A stretch of DNA of 64,000 nucleotides, taken from the NCBI GenBank assembly GCA_037127255.1, contig JBANSL010000001.1:30498501-30562500 (forward strand), given 5' to 3'. The notes under the pieces were generated by a model. It had not been told where the DNA came from and made no database searches. It saw only the letters and a list, made by a program, of their open reading frames with translations. Source of the stretch: Persicaria tinctoria (Eukaryota > Streptophyta > Magnoliopsida > Caryophyllales > Polygonaceae). A program made the translations under genes and the position numbers. This document shows positions 12,243 to 23,358 of the stretch, piece by piece. The stretch's first letter is position 1; each line of letters starts with the position of its first letter.

Positions 12243-13424
12243 GGGAAATTCCGAATGGTGCCCCTGAGTTTAAAGCTATTCCGGTTGGTGTCCCATATTT
12301 TTATTTTTTCCGGATGGTACCCCTTAATTTTTATAACTTTCCGTCCCGTGCCCATAACGTCACTTAACCCTTAACTCCGTTTAATTTATTATAAAAAAAA
12401 TTAAATATCCTCTCATTCCGCTACCTCCTCCTCCGGTTACCTTCCACGTCATGACTGCAAACTCCATTACCTTCCATTGCCTCCTCCTCCTCCATCAGCA
12501 CTCTATGCCACCGGCCCACCACCGCTACTCCACCTCGGTGGTGTGCGCCGCTGCCAAGCCCGACGGTTAACAACCAAGAACACCATAAAAACACCAAATT
12601 ATATCCCTCTCAACGTTCAATCACAAAGACCAAATATGGGTTTTATAGATTACAAGCCAAAGTTCTCAAATTCCTCAATAAATCCGAACAACAACCCATC
12701 AAATCTAAAATCTAGATTCCAAATTTCATAAACTCTAACCCTAATCCAAAATTACAGGCACTTTAATTTTCATAAACAATTGGATGTCACCAAGAGCAAT
12801 TGATACCTCTATGGTGTAAGATTTATTAAGAAATGCATGAACTAGCCATAGTTGGCTCAAATCGAAGCTGGAATTTCGCAAATCCACCCACCCCTACCAT
12901 GGACGATGAGCTCCTCCTCTGGTTCTCCCTCATCTCCACCTTCGTCAAGCTCCTCCTCATCCTCTAATACTGCAGCATAACTTCTAATTCCACCGTAACC
13001 GGCTTACCGTCTCCCACTCCCGCCTCCTCTTCTACCAGTACGGTACTCCTCCGACTTCGCCAGCATCTGGACTCATCGACCTCCATCACGGCCTTCACTT
13101 CCCTCCTGGACTCTCGGTTACCTTAATTTCTTCATTTTCACTTCCCTCCTCCTCTCCCAATTCGCTGCCCTCATCAACCCCGCCACTGTTGAACTCCATG
13201 GCTCCATGCCTCCATCATAGCTTCAATTTACTCCGTTCACTTTGTGGGAAATAAAGGGGTTTTTTATTTTTCTTTTGAATAAAAGAAACAGTGTTAGGAG
13301 TTTTAGGTATTGTGGGCATGGGACGGAAAGTTGAAAAATCTAAGCGGTACCATCCGGAAGAAATAAAAGTGTGGGACACCAACAGGATTAGCTTAAATCT
13401 CGAGGGCACCATTCAGAATTTCCC
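12243..13424. mobile_element. Small non-autonomous Mutator-like element (Pack-MULE candidate)
   Basis: The element starts GGGAAATTCCGAATGGTGCC and the reverse complement of its other end starts GGGAAATTCTGAATGGTGCC. The inverted repeat continues with mismatches for about 115 bp (12243-12358 and 13310-13424). A perfect 9-bp duplication, TTAATATTT, flanks it (12234-12242 and 13425-13433), the length diagnostic of Mutator. The interior (12415-13230) is much richer in C than its surroundings, with CTC/TCC-biased coding-like stretches near 12480-12570 and 12900-13200. That fits captured host gene fragments, but I could not identify the source. Confidence 0.88.
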
Positions 13425-13433
13425 TTAATATTT

Positions 13434-14298
13434 TTACCCTTCAATTGTAACTTCAGTAAATAAAAGGGTCCAAGATGAAAGGAAAATTTTCCCTATTTGA
13501 AGGGGAATGTTTTCCCAATTTAGTTGCACAAATTAGTGTGTTCAAATTACATAACACTAGCCTTTCAATTTCAATAGGGGGATTTTTTTCTAATACCACC
13601 AGCAACATAAGAATGACATCAAACATCAATTTGATCATAAAAATTATTTACTTGGATTTTTTAATCCCACTGGGCATCATCGGCACCAATCATTCTCAAG
13701 CTAGCATTCCAACCTAGGGCAATTTCCACAACAACCATGTGTTTTTAAAGGGAAAATAAAGCATTGAAATTTCTTGTACTCTAATTTCATGCCCAAAAGA
13801 GAAGTTCAAAGAAAATCTATGATAGTAAACTCAATTCTAATTTAAGGATGACTTGGAAGAAACATCAATATAGGGATTTGTCTTATTTAGGTGCAACTCT
13901 AGACCAATGTACTTGACTCCCTTATCCTTCCATATCAATTCCCAATTTTGGTATTGTTTGAATTTAGGGTTTATTTCAAGGAGGCCAGAAACGAAAATTG
14001 CATAGAGAAGCACAAGGCAACAAACTAAAAAAGCTCAAAAAATAGAACAAAGAAGCACAACGATGTAAGTACCCGAACAACGTTAATGCGAGAGAGCTTG
14101 GTTGAGAACACCATAGGAAGCTTGTAAAGAACCTCTCCAAATAAAAACAAGTGTACATCACAACACAAGTATGATTTTAGGACTTTAGAACACGCAATCC
14201 AGTGCGATTGCAAACAATAGAAAGAGAGGTTGAAGTTTGGGGATTCACTAACTCAAAATTCGTATAGCATGACATAGAATGTTTTACCGAACATAACC

Positions 14299-14335
<37 letters not shown>

Positions 14336-14653
14336 GCTTACCACGAAGAGGGCTGAGATCGACCGAATAGGGCAGCGAAGGCGTCGGAGTCGTCGGATGA
14401 GGGTGCATGAGACGATTTGCTTTCAAATTGGGAGAGGGGAGGTCTAGACTCGAAAGTCACCGTCTGGGACTGAGAGTAGGTGGGATCTCCATTTTTGTGA
14501 TACTATGGGCATATGGAATTGGGAGAGAAGACACAGTAGTGGATCTAATAGAAAAGGGACTTAGGGTTTTTATCATTTGCCGCTTCAAAATTTGACCCAA
14601 AAAATTGTATTGAAAATATTCCCCCCTATATTCATGGCGTTTTATAAACGCCA
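13434..14653. other. CACTA interior with (GA)n tract, no gene seen
   Basis: Own sequence of the second CACTA element. A GA microsatellite sits at about 14299-14333 and an ATGGCGTTTTATAAACGCCAT palindrome at 14634-14654, next to the MULE insertion point. No credible coding region. Confidence 0.6.
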
Positions 14654-15479
14654 TTGATTTTAAAGGAAATGGTAGTAAATACCACTTTTTTGCAAACTTG
14701 GCAAAACTAGCACTTTTTTTGCAAAATAGCACAACTAACCCAAACCCCAAAAATTTGCAAAAAAATCCCGGTTGATTACCTGGGGTAGGAGGTAAAGGGC
14801 CAAAAATAAAAAAGGAAAAGAAAAGAAAAGAAGGAAAAAGTGGTCAAAAAAAAAGGGAAAAGAAAAAAAAAACCAGAATACCCTCTCTCTCCAATTTCAG
14901 TTTTCTCTCTCCATTTCAAACGAAAGAAAAGGAAAGGGGAATGAACCGGCGATTTCGAAAGGAGGAGGCCGGAGAAGATCCACTAATGTCGGAGTGTGGA
15001 GGAGAAGCGAAGAACGCCGTCGGCGGACTATAAAGGTCCGCCCCTTCTCCATTAACCCGAAATCATTCTTTCTCCACTCCGTTTTGTGCGAACGTGGGGT
15101 GTCGGATGTGTCGGTGAAGGAGTTTCAATGGGGTTTAGGGATTGAAGGTAAATGGTGGGTTGAGTGATGGGTTGTGGAGGGGTGACAATGGTGGATGCGA
15201 TTGAAGGACGAGGAGGGTGGTTTTCTGGTATGGTTAGGGGAAACCTGCGGTTAATTAGGGTTTAGGGAGGCCGAAGAGGGTGGCAATGGTGGGAGTCAAA
15301 ATTGGGATATGGGGATGTTTTGGTGGGCGATAGAAAAGAACAATTGAGGATTGAGCCTGTTTGATTTGGAATTTGTTTGTTTGAAAGAGAAATTGGGTGA
15401 TATGGGTTTCGAATTGGATGGGAAAGAACGTCGTTCATTCACACATCATCGTCTTCTGCAGAATCTGCATAACCTAGGT

Positions 15480-17140
15480 AACAAGGGTAAATGGACTCCT
15501 GACACGTGACATTTTCCTGGTGACACGTAAATATTGATATTTAAAGGATATTGTCCTAATGATTTCGATCTGAAATTAAGCGACGATTAGAATCTGATAT
15601 GAATTTGAATAGTCCAACGAATACCACATATTTCCTTTGATGCCATTCCCTTGTTTTTTATTTCAATTTCATTGGTTGCTGGACAACAATGTCGTTTTTT
15701 GTTTTAATTTGGTTTGTTTCTGAATTATAAATGAGTTTTGACATACCAAGGTCAGCTGATGTTGTTTTCTGAACGCTTTTGTTCACCTTAGTCCGTATGA
15801 GTGATGCTAAAAACCTAATCCCTGCAGATGAAGGTGTTGGAGGAGGTCGTCAATGGAATGTGGGTTGCCAAAGGGATGGGAAGAGCCGGGGAAGAAAGAG
15901 AAAGGGATGCTAGAGCTTCTTTTGACATTGATGCAGAGAAGGAGGGTGATGTTGAGAAGGATGGAGCTAAAGACAAACTTTTCGATGAAAATGAAGGGAT
16001 ATGAGGCACGAAAGGATGAGGAGGTAAGTTTTCTACTAGGCGACACGGTATTTACGGTTAACTGACACGGGTTAAAAAATCTGAGAATGTCCTATATGAA
16101 TCTGTTTGTTATTAGTTCATGTGACAAGGTTTTTGTTGTTGGGTGATAGGGTTTATTTAGTTTGGTGACACGGGATAAAATAAAATCTAAGAATGTCGAT
16201 TATATGAATCTGTATTAGTTGATGTGACAAGGTTATTGCAGTTAAGTGACATGGTTTACTTAGTTCGGTGACATGGAATATCCAAATCTCGGAATGAGAG
16301 TTTAAACTTCCTAAGCATTTTTCAGATCTCTGAGGCTGCAAAAGTTGAGGGTGTGCGAGGCAAGAAGAGTAGGAAGGCTCTAGGAGGTGATGGAGAAGAT
16401 ATGCCCCCTCGCGAAGAAACCGCAGGGCCAAAAAGGGAAGGACGATGTCGCCAGCGCGGACGCGATTCTAGGACTTGTATCGGTGTTTGACAACGATGGC
16501 TTAGCCCGGTGAATGGCAAGGTAGCCCACATCTGTATTTGTCTCTAATTATTCTACAAACGACGTCATTCACCTAACATTGTCATCGTGGGTGTGTATCG
16601 GGGATGGGGAGAAGTGGATGACAGGCTACGACACGGAGCTTATGAAGGAGTTATGATCTCCGTTTCCATTGTAAACTGTAATAAACCATTGGCAACTTTT
16701 TATCAGAGCGTACTTTTCATACCCCTAGGTTGTTATGAACTTTGTTGGGATTGTATTTTTTGAACTTTGTTGCTCAAAACTTGTAGAATATTATGATCTC
16801 CGTGAGTTAGTAGGTGTAGTATTTTATGACATTGGTTGATCAGTACATGTTAGTCTTTTATGAACATCTTATGCACTTGGGGGTTTTCTTTACGAACGTA
16901 CTTGGTTTTGAAATGTTTGGGTAGAAAAAATAGACACGTTAAATCCTTCAAGTGACATGGCCATACAAACAGGTGACATGGTTCATTTCAAAAACAAATT
17001 TAAAGTGAAACCCCAAACCGTGACACGTTAATTCCTTCAGGTGACACGACCATACAAACCGGTGATAAGGGTTATTTTTTCAACAAATTGGAAGACACTA
17101 AGAAATGTGAAACGTCAAAATCAAACAAGTGACACGTTAA
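15480..17140. repeat. Dispersed GGTGACA(C/T)GG motif array in the MULE
   Basis: A motif near GGTGACACGG recurs here (TGACACG at 15500, 15521, 16063 and 16166, about 17023, 17041 and 17130; TGACATGG or TGACAAGG at about 16104, 16220, 16248, 16267, 16953 and 16975). The same motif returns on the far side of the nested elements (30210-30300), in transposase introns (about 31672, 32022, 32045) and upstream of the transposase (about 33500). Spacing is irregular, so this is a dispersed rather than tandem repeat. It is confined to MULE-derived sequence, which suggests an element-specific protein-binding site. Confidence 0.7.
15828..16004 (+). CDS. Small acidic ORF in the MULE, function unknown
   Basis: A 58-codon frame starts at an ATG immediately after a CTGCAG that could be a splice acceptor. 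Its second half is Glu/Asp/Lys-rich (DIDAEKEGDVEKDGAKDK). A GTAAGT splice-donor-like site lies just downstream at about 16023, and another short open stretch (16322-16500, basic) follows. Together they might be exons of a second, non-transposase MULE gene on the plus strand, or captured host exons. I recognise no family. The shortness and absence of a conserved motif make this tentative. Confidence 0.25.
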   Translation: MKVLEEVVNGMWVAKGMGRAGEERERDARASFDIDAEKEGDVEKDGAKDKLFDENEGI

Positions 17141-17145
17141 ATCCA

Positions 17146-17547
17146 TCACCTCATCCTCAACTTAACTTCCTCCCCCTCCACTGACACCCTCATACTCGTG
17201 TCCTCCTTGACACCGTACAACTCCAAATCATCCCAGTCATCTTTGAGCTTCACTACAAAACCTTTGTCCTCCTCACTGGTAATGGATATCACTTTCAACC
17301 GTTGACCCATGTCACCCATGTCACCCGAAGAGCTATTCGTGTCACTCAATTAAATCACATTTAGACCCTGTACCCTGTCACCTGAACATATACTCGTGCC
17401 ACCTGATTGTTTACCTGTGTAAGTAATGTCCATCACATCCAGGTCCTTGCTCTTTCCTATGGTAGAGATCACCTCTCCCTCAGCATATAACACAACATCT
17501 ACAGACACGGAGTTTTGTTGTGCCTTATTGTATGCCTCGTCTATCAC
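17146..17547 (-). pseudogene. Partial second copy of MULE transposase 5' half (distal part)
   Basis: Minus-strand reading matches the N-terminal variable region of the transposase at 32480-32930: the same order of blocks is seen (a GEV-I--KDLD-MDI segment, an ICSGDRV segment, SDTNSSSGDM, an acid-rich DDWDDLELYGV segment and a SMRVSVEGEEV segment). A TAA near 17350 separates the two open pieces. It is interrupted at 17550 by a CACTA insertion and continues at 23164. The catalytic and DNA-binding exons are absent, so this copy never encoded a full transposase. Confidence 0.8.
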
Positions 17548-18975
17548 AATCACTACTAGAAAACTTCAATTAGACATCTGTTGTCAACAGATGTCTTTAA
17601 AAAAAAATTCCGATCTCTTTGTGCGTGTAGTAAAAGATCAAAACTTCTACATCGGTTTTAAACAGATGCCTTTTCTTAATTAGAACCTCTAAATTTTGGT
17701 TTTGACATATTCACTTGTTGATGAATATCCATTATTTGTCATTTAAAAACATGTGAATATGTCCTCCTAAAGCAAAAAAGTGACATTTACATCTTTATTT
17801 ATAAAATAAGTAATGTCTTAAGACAAAATAGACAACTATTTTTGTTTTAGTGATCACGTTTATAATCATGTCCGATATATAATTTATGATTTTATATTGT
17901 TTGAATTTAACCGACCACGTGAAATATAGGCATAACTGATGTAATTACATATTATCGACATCGCATTAAGAGTATTCATTCTTTGTGTATTAATTTCATG
18001 TTTATTATATGTGATATTATATTGTTCTAAAATAATGCACTATTGTGGTTGTATACACAAAAGATGTCGTTTTCCATATTCATATCAGTTTTTCAAAATA
18101 AAATGATGTTGTTGCTGCAATGATACATCAATTTATTTGGAACATAACGATGTTACTTTGACACATATATATCAGTTCATATGTCATTTTAAAGCTCAAA
18201 CTGGTGTTGCACATTGATTTAAACGAATGAACTAATGTGTATAATTATATTGGCATCTGTTTCCATAGACTGATTTGATGTTAAAGGTATGAACGCACTA
18301 CTATTTTCATACATAATCTAATGTCTTATTTGGATACACAACACGCTTTTGTCAATAGAACATCGCATTTTGTTTGTTTTTCAAAATGATAGGTCGTTTA
18401 ATGAAAACGTGTACATAAATAATAACATCATTTTGTATCATTTACAAAATACGACGCCGCGTCACCGTTATTCATAGCCAAAAAATTGGCTAGGCTATGC
18501 AACAATGCATTGATAAGTTAATAACATGAATGGAGAAATAGGATCTAAAAGTACCCATAAACCTCCCTCCAACTCAGCAGGAATGCAGGTCCAAAAATTC
18601 CCATGAAGACGCAACAATGATAGCAAAACAGACAGCCTCCGGTGAGGCTTCGAAACAGCTCTACAGTCCCATTGAAAACTCATTTATAGATCAGTCCAAG
18701 GGGGCATAAATATGCAAAAATAGGATCTAAAAGTATCGATAAATAAGTGTCAATCAAGCTTCCAACCTCAGCTGCAAAACCAGTACCAACTCAGCAGCAC
18801 TTGAACACGTCAAAACACCATATACTCAGCCCTACATCATCCCTCATCTGTGCACAAACAGTTCAAGCAACTTGAGCTCTAACAATTCAAGTAACTTTAG
18901 CTCAGCTTCGAACAACTATGCAATTTTATAGGAGCTTAAAATGGGGATCTAATGAGCGTAAAGTAGGTTGTCTTT

Positions 18976-18977
<2 letters not shown>

Positions 18978-19009
<32 letters not shown>
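18978..19009. repeat. (TA)n microsatellite
   Basis: A TA dinucleotide run inside the third CACTA element. The surrounding 17,700-20,350 has no recognisable gene; short frames there lack support. Confidence 0.9.
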
Positions 19010-20399
19010 AATTCAGCAATTAGGAATTCAAGACCAATCCAGAAATCTTAAGAAAAACAATACCTGGAGTCATGGCTTTTATCACTTATTCCATTAGCTT
19101 CACGTTTTTTTAGTTAATCAGACTTTGCTTTCTATATTTGCATTTTTCTCATTTTTTTAATAAAAAAAAATCATAAATACAGTGCAACCAACTTTTTCAG
19201 CCTCTTTGATACAAGGAAATACATCAGAAACAACCATCAAATAATTTATCCAACTTTTATTAACTATTTAATAAGATCTATAAGTATTCATGATTCCCCA
19301 AACTCCTAAAAGAAGATCATTTTTGAGATTATATAGCTAGGAAACTATCAGCAACCAAAACTCTAAAAAATACCCACATTGAGTCCAACATGAAATAGAT
19401 TCATACTTTTTCAGTGAAGATAATGTTGTAAATTAGATACTTTCAGAAGAGAGATTTTTTAGGAATATCCAGAAAGAAACAAGAAAATTTAGATAATGTC
19501 AACAAAAAGGCAAGGAAAATCATGCAAGTGAAAGAACTACACTGACTAATATACAAGTCTGGAGCATAGTGAATGCTCCAGATTAATTAAACACACAAAA
19601 GATGAGAACCTCAACCACCACATAATAAAAACTAGTTGGCTAACACACCAATTATATGTAGAAACAAATACACTACTTAACTAGACAGGAAGATTGTCAG
19701 AATCATAACTCTATAGAGATGAAATTACAAGAAATACACATCTATATAATACCACCAACACTAATAAAGTAACAGCTAGTCACACCTTGCCCTCTTAATG
19801 GGGTCACCAATTGCTACCACATATTTAAAAGCCAAAAAAAATTACATAAAATGGTATATACTTCCGCTAGGGTCATAACCCCAAAAGTTAGAGAAACAGA
19901 ACGGTTTATCATCTCAGCTTTCTAGAATTTTTAGAGTAGAGGTTACAAGCCAAATCCCGAATATCATGAAAACAAGAGTGGCAAACTCTGCATCTAGAGG
20001 ATGGAGAAACATCAAACACCAGCAAACATCAAAGAGAAAATATAACACAAAAAAGGAACCGCCAATCAAGAAAAATTACATTCTAATTGCCATTACAGCT
20101 ACCAACCTTGATAATTCGTTAAAAACAAATTTAACCAATACTAAATGGAAAGTAAAAACAACTGCAATAGCAAAAGGTAAGAAAACAAATAAAGATCGAA
20201 CCTTTTTGACCTCGAAGATGCGCAACAATGAAGGGTTCCTAACAGGAACAGATGAAGGAGAAATAAAGGCTTGATTGAGTACTAATCATCATATGTGCCA
20301 ACCAATATATATTCACGCTTTTTTAGGATGAAAAATGCAAGACTAATCGATTCTGAGAAAACATAGTCAAACGAGTAAAAAGAAAAGTGAGATTCTTAC

Positions 20400-20536
20400 C
20401 CTATGAAGAAGGATATTTGAGGTATTAAAATCCATGGACATGACTTGATTATCCAAAGTATGCAAAATGGGTAAGCAATGAGCTTCTACGAGAGCTATAT
20501 TGATCCGCACATCCCGTGGAAGTGACTCAATGGAGT
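20400..20536 (-). pseudogene. Captured receptor-like cytoplasmic kinase exon (catalytic loop)
   Basis: Minus-strand exon bounded by a clear acceptor (TTTGCAG at about 20537-20543) and donor (GTAAGAATC starting at 20399). It reads ESLPRDVRINIAL, HCLPILHT and VMSMDFNTSNILL, which align with the LPWDVRIKIA, GLAFLHT and VIYRDFKTSNILL segments of plant RLCK-VII kinases. The catalytic HRD/YRD region is altered (Met-Asp where Arg-Asp is expected), so it would be inactive even if expressed. Conserved splice sites show the capture was at DNA level, not through mRNA. Confidence 0.75.
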
Positions 20537-20618
20537 CTGCAAATCCAATGAGAAAAGTAAATGAAGCTTGATCCATGAATCTAAGCTTGCAAACATTCCT
20601 TGATCAGTTTGAACTTAC

Positions 20619-20755
20619 TCCTGGGAAGGTTATTTTCCAAGCTTCCTTTTTCCATGTACTCATATACAAGAAGCATCTCCTTGTCCTCCCAACAATAACA
20701 AAGGTAGCTTAACCATGTGAAGGAGGGAAAAGCTGCCCATGAATTTGACCTCCGA
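20619..20755 (-). pseudogene. Captured receptor-like cytoplasmic kinase exon (hinge region)
   Basis: Minus-strand reading gives SEVKFMGSF...LHMVKL in one frame and then CYCWEDKEMLLVYEYMEKG plus SLENNLPR in another. This is the kinase segment from the alpha-C end to the hinge (compare GYCWEDKELLLVYEF). A one-base shift between KL and CYC breaks the frame. A GTAAGT donor follows at 20618, and the next exon lies about 80 bp downstream on the minus strand, matching a normal short intron. The upstream ATP-binding exons and the downstream DFG/APE exons were not found. Confidence 0.78.
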
Positions 20756-22649
20756 TTACATATTGAATGAAGAAACAAAAGTGTTAAGGATGATATATTA
20801 AATGATGAAAACACTTGAAATCATGAATAGGAAAATCAGCTAAGCTAGCTAAACTCATTAATTCATAAACTAGCTTAGCCGCTAATAAACAATTAGTTAC
20901 AACAAAAGCTAGCAAAATCTTAAATAGTGTACTCATATATTGATTATGTATACTATATCGTAAATTAGAATTGCAAGAAAACAACACTAGTATGAGTCAT
21001 ACAAAAGCACAACTGCTCAAAAGCTTTTCTATTAGAAACATGGGAAAGCAGGTTTTTAAGTTATCTGGCGTATCATTAATAATATGCAGTTGTGAATCTG
21101 GCTTTAGCTACATGATTTCTTGTTATCAGACCATACATTAGAAGACCAAAACAACATTGTAACAATTTTTTTAGCATTGATAAGCCTACAATTGTTGTAT
21201 AACCCACAAATTACAATATTAAAATAATATCAACCAAAAACTCTCCAAGGCATTGACTAAAAGAGAGAGTTATGATGCCAATTCAACCGTCCTCTCTTTA
21301 GTTCCATCATTCCTAAAGATTAACACATATATGTGGCATATATTCTTAAAACCAAAAAAAATTAAGATGAAAAGCACTAATTTATGCCATTCGAAATTTC
21401 CAAAGGACACGACAAAATTAACCAAAAAAAATCAGCAATGGAATCCATTGGCAAATTTCTCAAAATGACTCTTTTTTATCATAGCGATGATGAATTAACC
21501 AGAAGCATAGAAAACATCATCATGTACTCACAAATTTTTGGATAATAATAATGTTGCCTTTTGAACTTGAAAGAAATCTCATCTTCTTCCTTTTCGAATC
21601 TCTATATATGGTTTTCCTCAATGGGAGAAACAATGAAGCGTATAAGGCAATCCACTTTTGATCATCCTAGCATATTCAAAAAAAGACGATTTAGTAAACA
21701 AGAATTTAAGGAATAGAAATATTTAAATAACATGGTAACTGAGGCAAAACAACATGCTAATAACAACTAAATAGAGGGCAAGAAGAGGAATTAAACGATA
21801 TTCGAAAACCAAATAAAAATCAAATACATCAAAGGTGGCAAAAGAAGATTTGCATATCCATTGGTACTAAATCAAAACAAAAGCATCAATTTATAATAAA
21901 TGATAGGCCATGAATCCAATACAGTAAACTAAATCAACAGCCGGTCTAGATATCAGGGGTGTAGTCTTATAAGACAAAAGCTAAAAAAAGGAATGAGGTG
22001 TTAAATATCAACTCATCAAATTTAGGCGACAAAAGCTAAAATTAAGAAATAAGATGCAAAATATCAACTCATTAAATTTAGGGGATACAACTCAATTTAC
22101 AAGCCAAAGGGATAAGAGTAGATCACATACCTCAAGGAAGTAACTCGATGGGCGCGAAATCAAAAACCACCCAAATTTAACAGCTGGCAGCAACTCTGGC
22201 TAAAGAACAATGACTCGGAGAAGAAGCAGCAAACTATGGTAAACCATAAAGCAATGACCTAATACCTGAAATCAAAGACATGAAATTCGAAATTAATACC
22301 ATTAGAATCGAGGCCAGAAACACATAAATGAAACCCTAAAAATTTGAATCTAGATCTAGAGGGAACAAGAGAGAAGTAGTTGTCTTCTTCGTCGAACCAA
22401 GATCTAGAAGGATTTTCTGAGAGTGAGAGGAGGGAGATGATTACCGAAGAAGAACATCGTCAGAGACGGTGGTTGAGTTGTCGTCGGAGGTGTGGGGGAT
22501 GGCTCTTGTCTTCTGTGTGAGAAACTCTATCAGATCTACATGGAGAGACGGAGGATTTTGTGGGAAGAAGAAGAAATGAGTTTGTTTTTGAGATCTGAAG
22601 GGTTAATGATAGAGGTCGGGGTTTGGATGTGGTTGAAGAGGATGAAGGC

Positions 22650-22759
22650 AGGCCTTCCCTTGTTGGGGAGCTTCTTGCCGGCCTTTTGCTTCTTCTTTGC
22701 CGACGCCTTCTCTACTGGCTTCGTCTCTGCGGGGGCTTCGTCTTGGCCTTGGGCACCAT
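22650..22759 (-). pseudogene. Probable captured histone H2B N-terminal tail and 5' leader
   Basis: On the minus strand an ATG at 22759-22757 starts MVPKAKTKP. With a one-base shift the frame continues as PAETKPVEKASAKKKQKAGKK followed by LPNKG, resembling the Lys/Ala/Pro-rich tail of plant H2B (MAPKAEKKPAEKKP...KKLPK). The sequence just upstream is a CT-rich leader typical of plant 5' UTRs. The histone fold itself is absent; the frame runs into unrelated sequence that looks like another 5' UTR and intron (22140-22640). Low-complexity composition limits confidence. Confidence 0.5.
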
Positions 22760-23163
22760 TGGAAGAGAGAGGAGAGAGATAAGGGTTTGTGTTTGGTGCA
22801 GTAAAAGTACGAGATTGGAGTTGGGAGGGGTTTGGGAGAGGGAGATGGTGGTATAGATTTTTCCCAAAGCTAATGGAATAAAGTGGGTAAAATTAAGTGT
22901 TAGAAATTTCCCCCAAATTTGAAGACCCCTCCAATTTTTTCTAAGTTATTCAAGCCCGCGTGTTTTCATTTAGTAAATTGAAACCCGCGCCTTATAATTT
23001 ATTTCAGAATTAACAATTTCACATCTGTCAAAAAATTCAACTATTGTCTAATTTTTTTTAAGATCACAATTAATATCCGATGTAATAGAATAATTTAACA
23101 TCAGGCATTTTGTTGACAGACTTAAAATACATGATGTCTAATTGCATAATTCTAGTAGTGAAT

Positions 23164-23358
23164 CTCAGCCAAATCGTCCACATTTTGGGAGGAAGGTGGC
23201 TCACTCAGGCGTTCTTCCCCCACAGGTTGCTTTACTTCAAAGCTCTCCTTTTGCAATGGACCAACATATATCGCAAGGGACCACAGATCTTCTCCATACT
23301 TCGAGTTAAGAGATTTAAATGCCTCGAACACCCAAGAACCATCGAAGATGATAGTGAC
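23164..23358 (-). pseudogene. Partial second copy of MULE transposase 5' half (proximal part)
   Basis: Minus-strand reading gives IFDGSWVFE joined directly to AFKSLNSKYGED and then IYVGPLQKESFEVKQ, matching two separated parts of the complete copy (about 33310-33340 and 33000-33110). The segment between them has been deleted in this copy. It lies between the LTR retrotransposon, inserted at 23358, and the CACTA ending at 23160. The right-hand continuation (GCATACCAAGACGTTTCCAC) is at 30147-30166. Confidence 0.75.

Larger units (their letters stand above)
17551..23160. mobile_element. CACTA transposon carrying captured host gene fragments, 5.6 kb
   Basis: The left end starts CACTACTAGAAAACTTCAAT and continues TAGACATC. 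The right end, reverse-complemented, starts CACTACTAGAATTATGCAAT and continues TAGACATC. A 3-bp AAT duplication flanks it (17548-17550 and 23161-23163), and removing the element rejoins the partial MULE transposase copy, which confirms the boundaries. Subterminal regions repeat short GACATC/GATGTC and CAACAGATG motifs. No transposase was found. The interior holds kinase exons and a histone-like 5' end, all on the minus strand. Confidence 0.92.

Noticed and set aside
2622..14660. Possibility that the ATGGCGTTT repeats at 14632-14654 mark the right end of a shorter CACTA
   Set aside because: No CACTA-type terminus follows there; a MULE with a perfect 9-bp duplication does, and the repeat array resumes on its far side.
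19966..20274. 102-codon Lys/Thr/Asn-rich plus-strand frame in CACTA-3
   Set aside because: Composition follows the local AT-rich sequence, and it lies opposite the region downstream of the captured kinase exons; no motif is seen.
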